From contig CAJMRM010000008.1 in assembly GCA_905215775.1 (NCBI GenBank), positions 1 through 64,000 on the forward strand: 64,000 nt of DNA. The letters are read 5' to 3'. Positions 50,587 through 59,597 of the stretch are shown here, piece by piece. Position 1 is the stretch's first letter; each line of letters starts with the position of its first letter. This DNA comes from an uncultured bacterium (GTDB lineage Bacteria > Bacillota > Clostridia > Lachnospirales > Lachnospiraceae). The notes beneath the pieces were generated by a model, which was not told where the DNA came from, ran no database searches, and worked only from the letters and a program-made list of their open reading frames with translations. Position numbers and translations under genes: made by a program.

Positions 50587-50602
50587 TGGCATAAAATTTG
50601 CT
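50587..50602 (+). promoter_or_regulatory. Sigma-54 (-24/-12) promoter of the kinase-aldolase fusion gene
   Basis: TGGCATAAAATTTGCT matches TGGCAY-N5-TTGCW with exactly ten bases between GG and GC. It lies 72 bases upstream of the ATG at 50675 and differs from the GntP promoter at only two or three spacer positions. Confidence 0.85.
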
Positions 50603-50674
50603 ATTATATAATTAAGTAAGAATCTGCCGCAGGAGCAGCCGTTTTCCCTGCGGCAGCAGATAGGAGGAACATAT

Positions 50675-52510
50675 ATGGCTGTATTCGGATGTATCGCAGA
50701 TGATTTTACCGGCGCCAGCGACGCCGCTTCCTTTCTTGTGAAAGGCGGGATGAGCGTCCGCCTCTATAACGGGATCCCGGAACGACCGGAGGACGACGGC
50801 CGCGCCCAGGCCATTGTCATCGCCTTGAAATCCAGGACCCAGGAAACCGGTCAGGCAGTGGCCGACAGTCTCCGGGCCGCCCGCTTTCTTCTGGACCAGG
50901 GCGTAAAACAGATCTACTTTAAATACTGCTCCACCTTTGACTCCACTCCAAAGGGCAACATCGGTCCTGTGGCCGATGCCCTTATGGAGCTGCTGGACGT
51001 CCCCTGCACCATTCTCTGCCCGGCTCTTCCCGTCAATGGCCGTACTGTGGAAAATGGAAATCTCATGGTAAACGGCGTCCCCCTTCATGAAAGCCACATG
51101 AAAAACCATCCGCTGACTCCCATGTGGGACAGCAGCATCCGCCGCCTTATGGAGCCCCAGAGCCAGTGGCCCTGCATCGAGACCGGCAGCCTTTCTTCAT
51201 TTTCTCTGGAGAAGGCGGCAGAAAAGGCAGGAACCAGACGTTTTTATATGATTCCCGATTACAAAGCCGCCAAAGACGGGGAGGCCATTGCCGCGGCATT
51301 TAAGGATCTGGCGCTCCTTACCGGAGGGAGCGGCCTCCTGGAGCCTCTGGCAAGGCTGTGGACCCAAAGCCTTTCCGGCGGCGGAAGGATTCCGGACAGC
51401 GCCGTTCCGGGGAAGGCCCTTCTCCTGGCCGGAAGCTGTTCCAAGGCAACCCTGGAACAGATCGCCTGGTATGAGTCCCGGAGCAATCCCTCCTATAAGC
51501 TGGATCCCCGGGCTCTTCTGGACGGACGGCAGACCGTGGAGGATGCCTGGCGGTTCATCCAGGACCATGAAAACGATTCCGGCGCCGTCCTGGTTTACAG
51601 CTCCGATACACCGGAAAAAGTAAAGGAATTCCAGGAGCTGGGGGCAGAAACAGTCGCGTCTCTCCTGGAGGGGGCCGCCGCCCAGCTGGCCGTCCGGGCC
51701 GTAAAGGCCGGCTACACCAGGATCGTTTCTGCCGGCGGCGAAACCTCCGGCGCTGTCACCAGAGCCTTGGGATTCTCCTCTTACTGGATCGGAGAAAGCG
51801 TGGCCCCCGGTGTTCCCATCATGGTTCCCGTAAAGGAGCCTGGCATCCGGCTTATTTTAAAGAGCGGAAACTTCGGCCAGGAGGATTTTTTCGGCCGCGC
51901 CCTTTCCATGACCTGCGCCGCCGATCCCCAGCTGGAGCAGAAGCTTTCCGATGCCGTCTGGGCAGCCCGCAGTCTCTTTGACCGGGGAAAGACCAGCGGC
52001 TCCTCCGCCAATCTGAGCTTCCGCCACCATGACCGGATCTATATCAGCGCCACCGGTTCCTGCTTCGGGACCATGAAAAAAGAAGATTTTGCCGTGATCT
52101 CCATGGACGGCACCGTGCTTTCGGAAAAAAAGCCCAGCAAGGAATGGCCCCTGCACCTGGCCCTGTACGAGAAATCTCCGTCCACCGGCGCCGTGATCCA
52201 TACCCACAGCACCTTCTCTGTGCTCTGGAGCTTTGTCCCCGCCGGAAATGAACAGGACTGCATTCCGGACCATACGCCGTATCTCCGGATGAAATTAGGG
52301 ACCGTGGGTCTGATCCCTTATGAAAAACCAGGCTCTGAGGCACTGTTCCGGGCCTTTCGGGAGCGGGCCGGCTTATCCGACGGCTTCCTCTTAAAAAACC
52401 ATGGGCCGGTGGCTCCCGGAAAATCTGTCATGGACGCATTTTTCTGTCTGGAGGAGCTGGAGGAAAGCGCCCGGATCGCCTGGGAGCTTTACCGGGCCGG
52501 CTTAAAATAA
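50675..52510 (+). CDS. DUF1537 four-carbon acid sugar kinase fused to class II aldolase-type decarboxylase (OtnK-OtnC)
   Basis: 611 residues. Residues 1-410 are a DUF1537 kinase: CIADDFTGASD (6-16) and SAGGETSGAVTRAL (352-365), the paired motifs of that family. Residues 415-611 are a class II aldolase/AraD-like domain: GSSANLSF, SATGS, SKEWPLH with the catalytic Glu, zinc ligands HTH (510-512) and KNHGP (His576). In known pathways OtnK phosphorylates 3-oxo-tetronate and OtnC decarboxylates the product to give dihydroxyacetone phosphate. Here both steps are in one chain. Substrate is inferred from the families. It is under a sigma-54 promoter, and AGGAGG precedes the ATG. Confidence 0.9.
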   Translation: MAVFGCIADDFTGASDAASFLVKGGMSVRLYNGIPERPEDDGRAQAIVIALKSRTQETGQAVADSLRAARFLLDQGVKQIYFKYCSTFDSTPKGNIGPVADALMELLDVPCTILCPALPVNGRTVENGNLMVNGVPLHESHMKNHPLTPMWDSSIRRLMEPQSQWPCIETGSLSSFSLEKAAEKAGTRRFYMIPDYKAAKDGEAIAAAFKDLALLTGGSGLLEPLARLWTQSLSGGGRIPDSAVPGKALLLAGSCSKATLEQIAWYESRSNPSYKLDPRALLDGRQTVEDAWRFIQDHENDSGAVLVYSSDTPEKVKEFQELGAETVASLLEGAAAQLAVRAVKAGYTRIVSAGGETSGAVTRALGFSSYWIGESVAPGVPIMVPVKEPGIRLILKSGNFGQEDFFGRALSMTCAADPQLEQKLSDAVWAARSLFDRGKTSGSSANLSFRHHDRIYISATGSCFGTMKKEDFAVISMDGTVLSEKKPSKEWPLHLALYEKSPSTGAVIHTHSTFSVLWSFVPAGNEQDCIPDHTPYLRMKLGTVGLIPYEKPGSEALFRAFRERAGLSDGFLLKNHGPVAPGKSVMDAFFCLEELEESARIAWELYRAGLK

Positions 52511-52546
52511 AGATAGCTTTTTCGCTTTAATGCGCTGAGTTTTTTG

Positions 52547-52575
52547 TTGACATTTACCAGGGGGTGATTTAAAAT
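52547..52575 (+). promoter_or_regulatory. Sigma-70 promoter of tyrA-aroA
   Basis: TTGACA (52547-52552) and TAAAAT (52570-52575) are 17 bases apart, 22 bases before the start codon of tyrA. Confidence 0.7.
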
Positions 52576-52597
52576 TTAATTCCAGGAGGACTTGATT

Positions 52598-53692
52598 ATG
52601 AAAGATTTGACCATTGGTTTTATCGGGCTGGGACTGATCGGCGGTTCCATTGCCCGCGGGATAAAAAGAAGCCGCAGGGACGTGCGGATCATGGCATATA
52701 TGAGAAGCCGCCATAAGCTGGAGCAGGCAAAGAAGGACGGGGTCGTGGACGTGATCCTCGACGAGATCGGAGAAGAGATCTCCTGGTGCGACCTGGTCCT
52801 TCTCTGCACCCCGGTGGAATATAACGCTTCCTACCTGGAACGGATCCGCCCGCTTTTGAAGCCGGGCGCTCTGGTCACAGATGTGGGCAGCACCAAAACG
52901 GATATCCATGAGACCGTAAAGCGCCTGGGGATGGAGGAGGTCTTTGTGGGCGGCCATCCCATGGCTGGCTCTGAAAAAACCGGGTATGAAAATTCCACGG
53001 ACCATCTTCTGGAAAACGCCTACTATATGATCACCCCCACAGAAAAAAGCACGCCGGAGCAGATCGAGCGGATCCGGAGGATGGCCCTGTCCGTCGGAGC
53101 CATCCCCCTGGTCACAGACTACCGGCAGCATGATTTTTCTGTGGCTGCCATCAGCCACCTGCCCCATCTGGTGGCCTCCAGCCTGGTAACTCTTGTGAGG
53201 GACAACGATAACCGGGAGGAGCTTATGCGGACCATCGCCGCAGGAGGCTTTAAGGACATTACCAGGATCGCATCCTCGTCCCCGGTCATGTGGGAGCAGA
53301 TCTGTATGACCAATACAGAAAATATCAAGGTGCTGCTCCGCCGGTACATCCAGTCCCTGGAGACCGTATATGGGGAGCTGGACCGCCGGGACGGGGACGC
53401 CATCCACCGGCTGTTCGAGGAATCGGGCGCATACCGCAACACCTTCTCCAGCCACAGCCGCGGTCCCGTGGCTCCGGACTTTTCCTTTACCGTGGACATC
53501 GTAGACGAGCCCGGCTCCATCTCCACCCTGGCCGTGCTCCTGGCCTCCAAAGGCATCAACATTAAAAACATCGGCATCAACCATAGCCGGGAAGAGGGCG
53601 AAGGCGCTCTCCGGATCTCCTTCTATAACCAGGAGGCAGAGACCAGGGCATATGAGCTGCTGAAAAAATACAACTATACACTGATTAAATAG
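52598..53692 (+). CDS. tyrA: Prephenate dehydrogenase with ACT domain
   Basis: 364 residues. The NAD-binding motif GLGLIGGS lies near 9-16, and GGHPMAGSEKTGYENS (residues about 121-136) contains the catalytic-region His. The final 75 residues (from about 290: FTVDIVDEPGSISTLAVLL, in part) are an ACT domain that would bind tyrosine for feedback control. The enzyme oxidatively decarboxylates prephenate to 4-hydroxyphenylpyruvate in tyrosine synthesis. ATG at 52598 is used because AGGAGG is eight bases upstream; a TTG two codons earlier is less likely. It is followed by aroA and forms a small aromatic operon. Confidence 0.93.
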   Translation: MKDLTIGFIGLGLIGGSIARGIKRSRRDVRIMAYMRSRHKLEQAKKDGVVDVILDEIGEEISWCDLVLLCTPVEYNASYLERIRPLLKPGALVTDVGSTKTDIHETVKRLGMEEVFVGGHPMAGSEKTGYENSTDHLLENAYYMITPTEKSTPEQIERIRRMALSVGAIPLVTDYRQHDFSVAAISHLPHLVASSLVTLVRDNDNREELMRTIAAGGFKDITRIASSSPVMWEQICMTNTENIKVLLRRYIQSLETVYGELDRRDGDAIHRLFEESGAYRNTFSSHSRGPVAPDFSFTVDIVDEPGSISTLAVLLASKGINIKNIGINHSREEGEGALRISFYNQEAETRAYELLKKYNYTLIK

Positions 53693-53706
53693 AAATGAGG
53701 CATTCC

Positions 53707-54987
53707 ATGAAACTCTCTCCCGCAAAAAGCATCCGGGGCTCCGTTACGGTCCCCGGCGACAAATCCATTTCCCACCGCAGCGTCATGCTGGGCTCCATTG
53801 CCAGGGGGACCACTGAGATCCACGGCTTCCTGGAGGGCGCCGACTGCCTTTCCACCATCTCCTGCTTCCGCCGTATGGGCGTGGAGATCGAGCACAGGGA
53901 CGGTGTGGTCACCGTCCGGGGCAAAGGGCTTCGCGGCCTTTCCGCTCCCTCCGGCGCTCTGGACTGCGGCAACAGCGGCACCACCACCCGGCTCATTTCC
54001 GGGATCCTGGCAGCCCAGGATTTTTCCGCCGACCTCACCGGTGACGCATCCATCCAGAAGCGCCCCATGAACCGGATCATCACTCCCCTTTCCATGATGG
54101 GGGCCGACATAAAAAGCGTAAACGGAAACGGCTGTGCGCCCCTTCACATTACCGGGAAGCCCCTTTCCGGGATCCATTATGATTCTCCTGTGGCCTCCGC
54201 CCAGGTAAAATCCTCGATCCTCCTGGCCGGCCTTTATGCCGACGGGGAAACCAGCGTCACAGAGCCCCAGCTTTCCAGAAACCACACCGAGCTGATGCTG
54301 AAATTCTTTGGCGCCGATATCCGCACCCAGGGCTCCACCGCCATGATCCGACAGACGCCGGAGCTGTACGGAAACCGGATCACAGTCCCGGGAGATATCT
54401 CCTCTGCCGTGTATTTTGCCGCTGCCGGACTGATCCTGCCCAACTCAGAGGTTCTTATAAAAAACGTGGGGATCAATCCCACCCGTGCCGGCCTCCTCAC
54501 AGTCTGTAAGGCCATGGGAGCCGATCTGACCATTTTAAACGAGGATCACAGCGGCTCCGAGCCCACTGCCGATCTTCTGGTGCGCTCCAGCAGCCTAAAG
54601 GGTACAGTGATCGGAGGATCCGTTATCCCCGCCATGATCGACGAGCTTCCGACGGTGGCCCTCATGGCCTGCTTTGCCCAGGGCCGCACAGTCATCAGGG
54701 ACGCCGCCGAATTAAGGGTCAAGGAATCCAACCGCATCGCCATTGTGGCAGAAAACCTGAGGGCCATGGGAGCCGATGTCGCAGAGACCGACGACGGCAT
54801 GATCATCAACGGAGGCCGTCCCTTACACGGCGCCGCAGTCTCGGCCCATATGGACCACCGGATCGCCATGACCTTTGCCGTTGCTGCTCTCGCCGCCGAG
54901 GGTACCACCGAGCTTCAGGACGCGGACTGTGTTTCCATCTCCTATCCTGGCTTCTATTCCGATCTGAAAAGGCTGGTACGCAGTTAA
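53707..54987 (+). CDS. aroA: 3-phosphoshikimate 1-carboxyvinyltransferase (EPSP synthase)
   Basis: 426 residues. Family motifs are GDKSISHRSVML (about 16-27, substrate-binding Lys and Ser/Arg), LDCGNSGTTTRL (about 84-95), RPMNRI, and RVKESNRIA near the C-terminal third. The enzyme transfers enolpyruvate from PEP to shikimate 3-phosphate, the sixth shikimate-pathway step. Start at 53707 is favoured by GAGG six bases upstream; an ATG four codons earlier lies two bases after the tyrA stop. It is translationally linked to tyrA and ends in a terminator. Confidence 0.94.
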   Translation: MKLSPAKSIRGSVTVPGDKSISHRSVMLGSIARGTTEIHGFLEGADCLSTISCFRRMGVEIEHRDGVVTVRGKGLRGLSAPSGALDCGNSGTTTRLISGILAAQDFSADLTGDASIQKRPMNRIITPLSMMGADIKSVNGNGCAPLHITGKPLSGIHYDSPVASAQVKSSILLAGLYADGETSVTEPQLSRNHTELMLKFFGADIRTQGSTAMIRQTPELYGNRITVPGDISSAVYFAAAGLILPNSEVLIKNVGINPTRAGLLTVCKAMGADLTILNEDHSGSEPTADLLVRSSSLKGTVIGGSVIPAMIDELPTVALMACFAQGRTVIRDAAELRVKESNRIAIVAENLRAMGADVAETDDGMIINGGRPLHGAAVSAHMDHRIAMTFAVAALAAEGTTELQDADCVSISYPGFYSDLKRLVRS

Positions 54988-55013
54988 AAACTGCGCCCAG
55001 CCCTTTTTCTTTT
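54971..55013 (+). terminator. Bidirectional terminator after aroA
   Basis: GGCTGG and GCAGTT pair with AACTGC and CCAGCC around an AAA loop, followed by CTTTTTCTTTT on the plus strand. The stem overlaps the aroA stop codon. On the minus strand the same stem is followed by a TTTT tract, so it may also end the glycosyltransferase transcript. Confidence 0.8.
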
Positions 55014-55036
55014 CTGCCCGTTCCCGGGAATCCATA

Positions 55037-56056
55037 TCAGTTAAATCCAAAAAACTTCTGTGCGATCTTATATCCAGCAATGGAGATCTGCCGTCCTCCC
55101 TTGCCGGGAAGGTTCATTCCCTGGCCCAGGAAGCCGAACCGGAGCCTGATGTACAGCCTGGGATTGGTTTTCTTCACATACTCCCACAATTCCTTCTTTT
55201 TTGCCATATTTTCATCGGTTCCGGAACGGATCGCCAGAATCGAGCTGACCACCATCATGATCTCCAGATACCGGGTCATATACCGGCGCAGCTTCCTGTT
55301 CTGGAGCCGGGTCACGTCATAGTAGCCCAGCATCAGCTTCGTCACCCGGATCTGCTGGTCGATCCGCCCAATCATCACCTGCTCATTGACCGACTGGTCC
55401 GAGCGGCCGATGAAATACCGGTAAAAATTCACATCCAGATAATACATCTTCTGTACATGAGGAAGGGGCTCATAAACAAAAATATTATCCACATAGAACG
55501 TATGCATGGGAAGCTCCAGGCCGCAGTCCCGTAAAAGCTCTGTCCGGTAGATGACCGAATGCATGAGGATGTACTGCCCTGCTATGAACACCTTCACATC
55601 GTCCCAGGTAAACACCTCGTTTTTGGGAAGAGCGGTGTTGTAGTTCATTACCTTTTTATGCTTCGCCCCCTGCTTCTCATACACAAAATTGGTGATCAGC
55701 ATATCCAGGGTATCCTTTCCATACACGAACCGCCGCAGCGTGTTCAGCACCTGCTCATACGCCTGCTTATTGACCCAGTCATCGCTGTCCACCACCTTGA
55801 AGAAAATACCTGTGGCCGCCCGGAGTCCTGCATTTACGGCCGCGCCGTGGCCGCCGTTTTCCTGGTGGATGGCACGGCAGATCCCCGGATATTCCCGTTC
55901 ATACCGGTCTGCGATCTCGCCCGTATTATCCTTCTGGGATCCGTCGTCCACAATGAGGATCTCCACCTCGTCGCCGCCCGGCAGAAGGGACCGGATACAG
56001 TTTTCCATATATGCTGCCGAGTTATAGCATGGGATTGCGATTGATAACAGCTTCAC
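55037..56056 (-). CDS. Family 2 glycosyltransferase
   Basis: 339 residues of the GT-A fold: IAIPCYNSAAYMENCIRSLLP (opening strand-helix, key part IAIPCYN), LIVDDGSQKDNT (nucleotide-binding Asp pair), and VDSDDWV, the DxD-type metal-binding motif (about 112-118). The protein is cytoplasmic with no membrane segment. Such EpsH-like enzymes add a sugar to a polysaccharide or glycolipid. The acceptor is unknown, and no other polysaccharide gene is nearby. It converges on aroA and diverges from arcC. Confidence 0.88.
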   Translation of the reverse strand: MKLLSIAIPCYNSAAYMENCIRSLLPGGDEVEILIVDDGSQKDNTGEIADRYEREYPGICRAIHQENGGHGAAVNAGLRAATGIFFKVVDSDDWVNKQAYEQVLNTLRRFVYGKDTLDMLITNFVYEKQGAKHKKVMNYNTALPKNEVFTWDDVKVFIAGQYILMHSVIYRTELLRDCGLELPMHTFYVDNIFVYEPLPHVQKMYYLDVNFYRYFIGRSDQSVNEQVMIGRIDQQIRVTKLMLGYYDVTRLQNRKLRRYMTRYLEIMMVVSSILAIRSGTDENMAKKKELWEYVKKTNPRLYIRLRFGFLGQGMNLPGKGGRQISIAGYKIAQKFFGFN

Positions 56057-56203
56057 TTTTTCTTCCTCCTAAGGTCAGATTTTGCCATATCTTTCATCAT
56101 CATAACATACTTGTGGTAAAATTGCAAAAATTTCCTTCCAACCACCGAAAAAATGTGATATGATAGGAGAAATAGAACAATCCAGTGAAAGGAATTGATC
56201 CAT

Positions 56204-57133
56204 ATGGCAAAAAAGAGACTTGTACTGGCCCTGGGACACGACGCTCTGGGGACCAATCTTCCGGAACAGAAGGCTGCGGTTGCCAAAGCCGCCAAAACCA
56301 TTGCAGATTTTATCCAGAACGGCTGGCAGGTGGTCATCACCCACGGAAATACTCCCCAGCTGGGAATGATCCATACAGCCCTGAACGAACTGGCCAGGGA
56401 GCATAAGGAATATACGCCGGCCCCCATGTCTGTCTGCTCTGCCATGAGCCAGGGCTACATCGGATACGACCTTCAGAACGCCCTGCGTTCAGAGCTCATC
56501 AAGCGCGGCATCTATAAGCCCGTTTCCACGATCCTGACCCAGGTGACCGTGGATCCCTATGATGAATCCTCCTACACGCCTCTTAAGGTTGTCGGCCGTA
56601 CCATGACTGCCGAAGAGGCAAAGGCCGAGGAAGCCAAGGGAAACTTCACCGTTAAGACGGAAAACGGCTACCGCCGGATCGTGGCAGCACCCAGACCCGT
56701 GGCCATCGTGGAGATCGACGCCATCAAGGCACTTCTGGATGCGGACCAGCTGGTCATTGCCGCAGGCGGCGGCGGAATCCCCGTTATGGAGCAGGGAACC
56801 AGCTTAAAGGGCGCCAGCGCCATCATTGAAAAGGACCGTTCTGCGGGACTTCTGGCAAAGGAAACCGATGCCGACGTTCTGATGTTCCTGACCGGCGTTG
56901 ATAATGTATGCCTGAATTATGGCTCTGACCATGAGATCCATCTGGACAAGGTCACTGTCTCCGATGCAGAGCGCTACGCAAAGGAGGGCCAGTTCTCCGC
57001 CGGTTCCATGCTTCCCAAGGTCGAGGCTTCCATCGATTTCATAAATGCCGGAAAGGGCCGTCACGCCATTATCACCTCTATGGATATGGCAAAGGATGCC
57101 CTGGCTGGACGGGGCGGCACTACCATCGCATAG
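56204..57133 (+). CDS. arcC: Carbamate kinase
   Basis: 309 residues. The amino acid kinase fold is shown by LALGHDALGTN (7-17), ITHGNTPQLG (about 45-54), IAAGGGGIPV (about 187-196), TGVDNV and GSMLPKVEA (about 268-276). Carbamate kinase makes ATP from carbamoyl phosphate in the arginine deiminase pathway or the reverse reaction. No arginine deiminase or ornithine carbamoyltransferase gene lies in the window. AAAGGA lies ten bases before the ATG chosen; a TTG three codons earlier is in frame but less likely. A long hairpin ends the transcript. Confidence 0.93.
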   Translation: MAKKRLVLALGHDALGTNLPEQKAAVAKAAKTIADFIQNGWQVVITHGNTPQLGMIHTALNELAREHKEYTPAPMSVCSAMSQGYIGYDLQNALRSELIKRGIYKPVSTILTQVTVDPYDESSYTPLKVVGRTMTAEEAKAEEAKGNFTVKTENGYRRIVAAPRPVAIVEIDAIKALLDADQLVIAAGGGGIPVMEQGTSLKGASAIIEKDRSAGLLAKETDADVLMFLTGVDNVCLNYGSDHEIHLDKVTVSDAERYAKEGQFSAGSMLPKVEASIDFINAGKGRHAIITSMDMAKDALAGRGGTTIA

Positions 57134-57165
57134 CTCCTGACCCGGTACATATCTGGAAAACCATA

Positions 57166-57222
57166 AAAGGGGCTGTATTGAACCGCTCTTGCAGAGAGCC
57201 GGAATACAGTCCCTTTATTACT
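57166..57222 (+). terminator. Rho-independent terminator after arcC
   Basis: AAAGGGGCTGTATT (57166-57179) pairs with AATACAGTCCCTTT (57203-57216), with one mismatch. A second inner stem (GCTCT/AGAGC) fills the loop. TTTATTACTATT follows. Confidence 0.75.
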
Positions 57223-57333
57223 ATTCGGCGTTGGAACACATGAGAAACCGGCCGGTCCGCAGAGTCCGGCACCGGCTTTGCCGCCGCTCCCCGGAGCAGG
57301 CCAGCCGTATTTTCTATCATCAGGAGAAAAGAA

Positions 57334-58293
57334 ATGATAAAGAAATCCTTTTTAAGCAAAAGCCTGATGGCCTTACTTCTCGCAGCTTCGATTTTTAACG
57401 CTTCTGCTCTGCCCGCCAAGGCAGAGCCCCGGTACGATACCAATGAAATGGTCCAGTATGGAGCCACCGGCTATCCCATCGTTATCCAGTCACAATACCG
57501 GGATGGTTTCCTCCAACCCTATCAGGAAGAGCAGGCCGCCCGGGATCCCGCCATAGCGCACCTTCTGGGCAATACAGGCCTGTACGAATACAATGGCCAG
57601 GTTATCTACCTGACGTCCTCAAAGCAGCCCAAAGTGGCATTGGTGACTTACTATTATAGGAATTCCGACGGAATGAGCACCTCCTGTACCCTGTACTGCG
57701 ATTCCCAGGGCCACATAAGAGAATACACAGAGGAGTCAAGGGCCGCCATCGACGCAGAGATCGCGGAGCATCTGGCCCGTCTGGAGGCGGAGTTCCAGAC
57801 GCAGTATGGAATTTCCCTTTCTCATAGAAAGACTTTTTCCATTGATGAAAGGTATGAGTTTGCTAACACGGTGAAAGACCTTCTGGCGGATTATCCGCCT
57901 GGCAGTGTCCGGATCATTGCCGACGCTTCCCAGGCAGCCACAGGAAAGCCTCTGAAATTTCAGTCCATCTATATCGATTCCAATGGAACTACAAATGCCG
58001 GCATGGGGGTCATGGGAACCTATTCATCGGATTCCAACATAGTCCAGACGAACGGATGGCTGATAGAAACAGCCCATGAGCTGGGTCATGCAATGGAATC
58101 GCCCCTGAATAAAGCCTCCGGAGGAAAGCTCCGCCAGGACTTTGCCGAAACCTTTTCCGATGCCATGAATTTCACCACAACGGAGCTGCAGGCTGCAGTA
58201 AACCGCGGCACTATGGCGGCGGAGTATTTTCAGAAGGTGGTCTATGTGAAGCAGCTCTTCAACCAGTATGCCGGGACAACCGTGCTCCAGTAG
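57334..58293 (+). CDS. Secreted putative zinc metallopeptidase
   Basis: 319 residues. A signal peptide is clear: KK near the N-terminus, a hydrophobic core (SLMALLLAASIFNASA) and a likely cleavage after ALPAKA (about residue 31). The C-terminal part has AHELGHAM, an HExxH zinc motif (248-252), and AETFSDAM (271-278), whose Glu lies about 20 residues later and fits the third ligand of a gluzincin of the anthrax-lethal-factor-like type. The middle (100-200) is not recognised. The substrate is unknown. It is a single gene between terminators, with AGGAG before its ATG. A role in modifying surface or host protein is possible but unproven. Confidence 0.72.
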   Translation: MIKKSFLSKSLMALLLAASIFNASALPAKAEPRYDTNEMVQYGATGYPIVIQSQYRDGFLQPYQEEQAARDPAIAHLLGNTGLYEYNGQVIYLTSSKQPKVALVTYYYRNSDGMSTSCTLYCDSQGHIREYTEESRAAIDAEIAEHLARLEAEFQTQYGISLSHRKTFSIDERYEFANTVKDLLADYPPGSVRIIADASQAATGKPLKFQSIYIDSNGTTNAGMGVMGTYSSDSNIVQTNGWLIETAHELGHAMESPLNKASGGKLRQDFAETFSDAMNFTTTELQAAVNRGTMAAEYFQKVVYVKQLFNQYAGTTVLQ

Positions 58294-58379
58294 CCCGCCG
58301 GACCCCGTTTATCCATACCGGCCCCGGAAAAGCGTCCCATAACCGCCGATCCGTCCGTGGTATATGAAAAGGAGAAATC

Positions 58380-59024
58380 ATGCTGCCCGATATCAACGTT
58401 TATAAGCTTCTGGAGATCGTCGGGACCATTGCCTTTGCCAGCTCCGGGGCCATGGTGGCCGTAAAGCGCCGTCTGGACTATCTGGGGATCGTGGTCCTGG
58501 GTGTCACCACCGCCGTAGGCGGAGGCATGTGCCGGGATATTCTCATCGGCCATACGCCTCCGGGAATGTTCCTGGATCCCACCAACACCATCATTGCCTT
58601 CTGGACCGTCAACTGCATGTTTCTGACCATCCGTCTGAAATGGAGCCAGCTTTTTCATCTCCAGGGGAAAACCTACGACAATATCATGAATTTTCTGGAC
58701 GCAGTGGGGCTGGGGCTTTTCACCGCCACCGGAGTCAATATGGCCATCAGCGCCGGGTACGGAGACAATGGCTTTCTCTGCGCCTTTCTGGGCGTTATGA
58801 CCGGAGTAGGCGGAGGGATCCTGCGGGATATCCTTTCCGGCCAGACTCCTGTGGTCCTCCGCAGGCATATCTATGCCTGCGCCTCCATTGCCGGAGCGGT
58901 CTCCTATCTGCTCTTCATGCAGACCGCAGACCACAACCTGTCCATGTTTTTAAGCTCCTCCATCGTAGTGCTGATCCGCCTTCTGGCCAGAAAATACGAC
59001 TGGAATCTTCCAGGAGCCCAATAG
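58380..59024 (+). CDS. TRIC/UPF0126 family membrane protein
   Basis: 214 residues with about seven hydrophobic segments and the two glycine-rich repeats of the family: GTIAFASSGAMVAVKRRLDYLGIVVLGVTTAVGGGMCRD (key parts FASSGA, GVTTAVGGG) and the second half with GVMTGVGGGILRDIL. Prokaryotic members are trimeric cation channel homologues of eukaryotic TRIC proteins. AAAGGAG six bases upstream of ATG is a strong site. It converges with the DUF523 gene with only a three-base gap. No link with the preceding protease gene is apparent. Confidence 0.88.
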   Translation: MLPDINVYKLLEIVGTIAFASSGAMVAVKRRLDYLGIVVLGVTTAVGGGMCRDILIGHTPPGMFLDPTNTIIAFWTVNCMFLTIRLKWSQLFHLQGKTYDNIMNFLDAVGLGLFTATGVNMAISAGYGDNGFLCAFLGVMTGVGGGILRDILSGQTPVVLRRHIYACASIAGAVSYLLFMQTADHNLSMFLSSSIVVLIRLLARKYDWNLPGAQ

Positions 59025-59027
59025 AAG

Positions 59028-59486
59028 CTACAGCTCCTTTTCCAGCTCTCCGATCTGGGATTCCCCCACCACCCGGATCCCATATCCGGACAGAAGGGCT
59101 GCCGTTTTTCCCATGCCCGGGACCAGGGTATGGGAAAAGCTGCCGTTATAGATGCCGCTGCAGCCGCAGGAGGGGCTCTTTTCTTTTAAAATAGCGATGG
59201 TACAGCCGTATTTTTTCGCTTCCCTTAATGCCAGATCCGCCCCCAGAAGAAATTCGGCAGTCACATTCCTGTCCTCGGTGTTGACGACGACTCCGTCGTC
59301 CTCCCGCACCTCCGAGGCCGGTCTCGGGGTGGAAAGCCCTCCCAGCTGTTCCGGGCAGACCGAATGAAACTCTGCCTTTCCCTCCATGCGCTTCATAAAT
59401 TCCAGCAGCGCTTCATTTCTGTTATTTCCTCCGTCCCACTTGCAGTTCTCGCCTGTAAGGCAGGCGCTCACAAGAATCTGTATCAT
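59028..59486 (-). CDS. DUF523 family protein
   Basis: 152 residues. Motifs of DUF523 are SACLTGENCKWDGGNNRN (residues about 8-25, with the conserved Cys), CPEQLGGLSTPRPASE (about 44-59), KSPSCG (about 103-108) and YNGSF. The conserved cysteines suggest a metal or thiol-based site; no reaction is established. GGGAG six bases before ATG fits, and the BipA terminator lies 23 bases upstream, so it may have its own weak promoter or depend on readthrough. Confidence 0.88.
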   Translation of the reverse strand: MIQILVSACLTGENCKWDGGNNRNEALLEFMKRMEGKAEFHSVCPEQLGGLSTPRPASEVREDDGVVVNTEDRNVTAEFLLGADLALREAKKYGCTIAILKEKSPSCGCSGIYNGSFSHTLVPGMGKTAALLSGYGIRVVGESQIGELEKEL

Positions 59487-59508
59487 AATGCTCTCCCTGT
59501 TTTCGTAT

Positions 59509-59554
59509 AAAAACCGGGGCCGCCTCTGCGTTCCCGCAGAAGCATGCCCCCGGT
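59509..59554 (-). terminator. Rho-independent terminator of bipA
   Basis: On the minus strand ACCGGGG pairs with CCCCGGT, with an inner TCTGCG-GGAA-CGCAGA stem that ends in a GNRA-type loop. TTTTTATACG follows. It lies between the bipA stop and the DUF523 start. Confidence 0.75.
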
Positions 59555-59597
59555 CTGTTCCGGCGCTTTCCGCCGTTTCTTCTTTTTTTCAGTCCAG

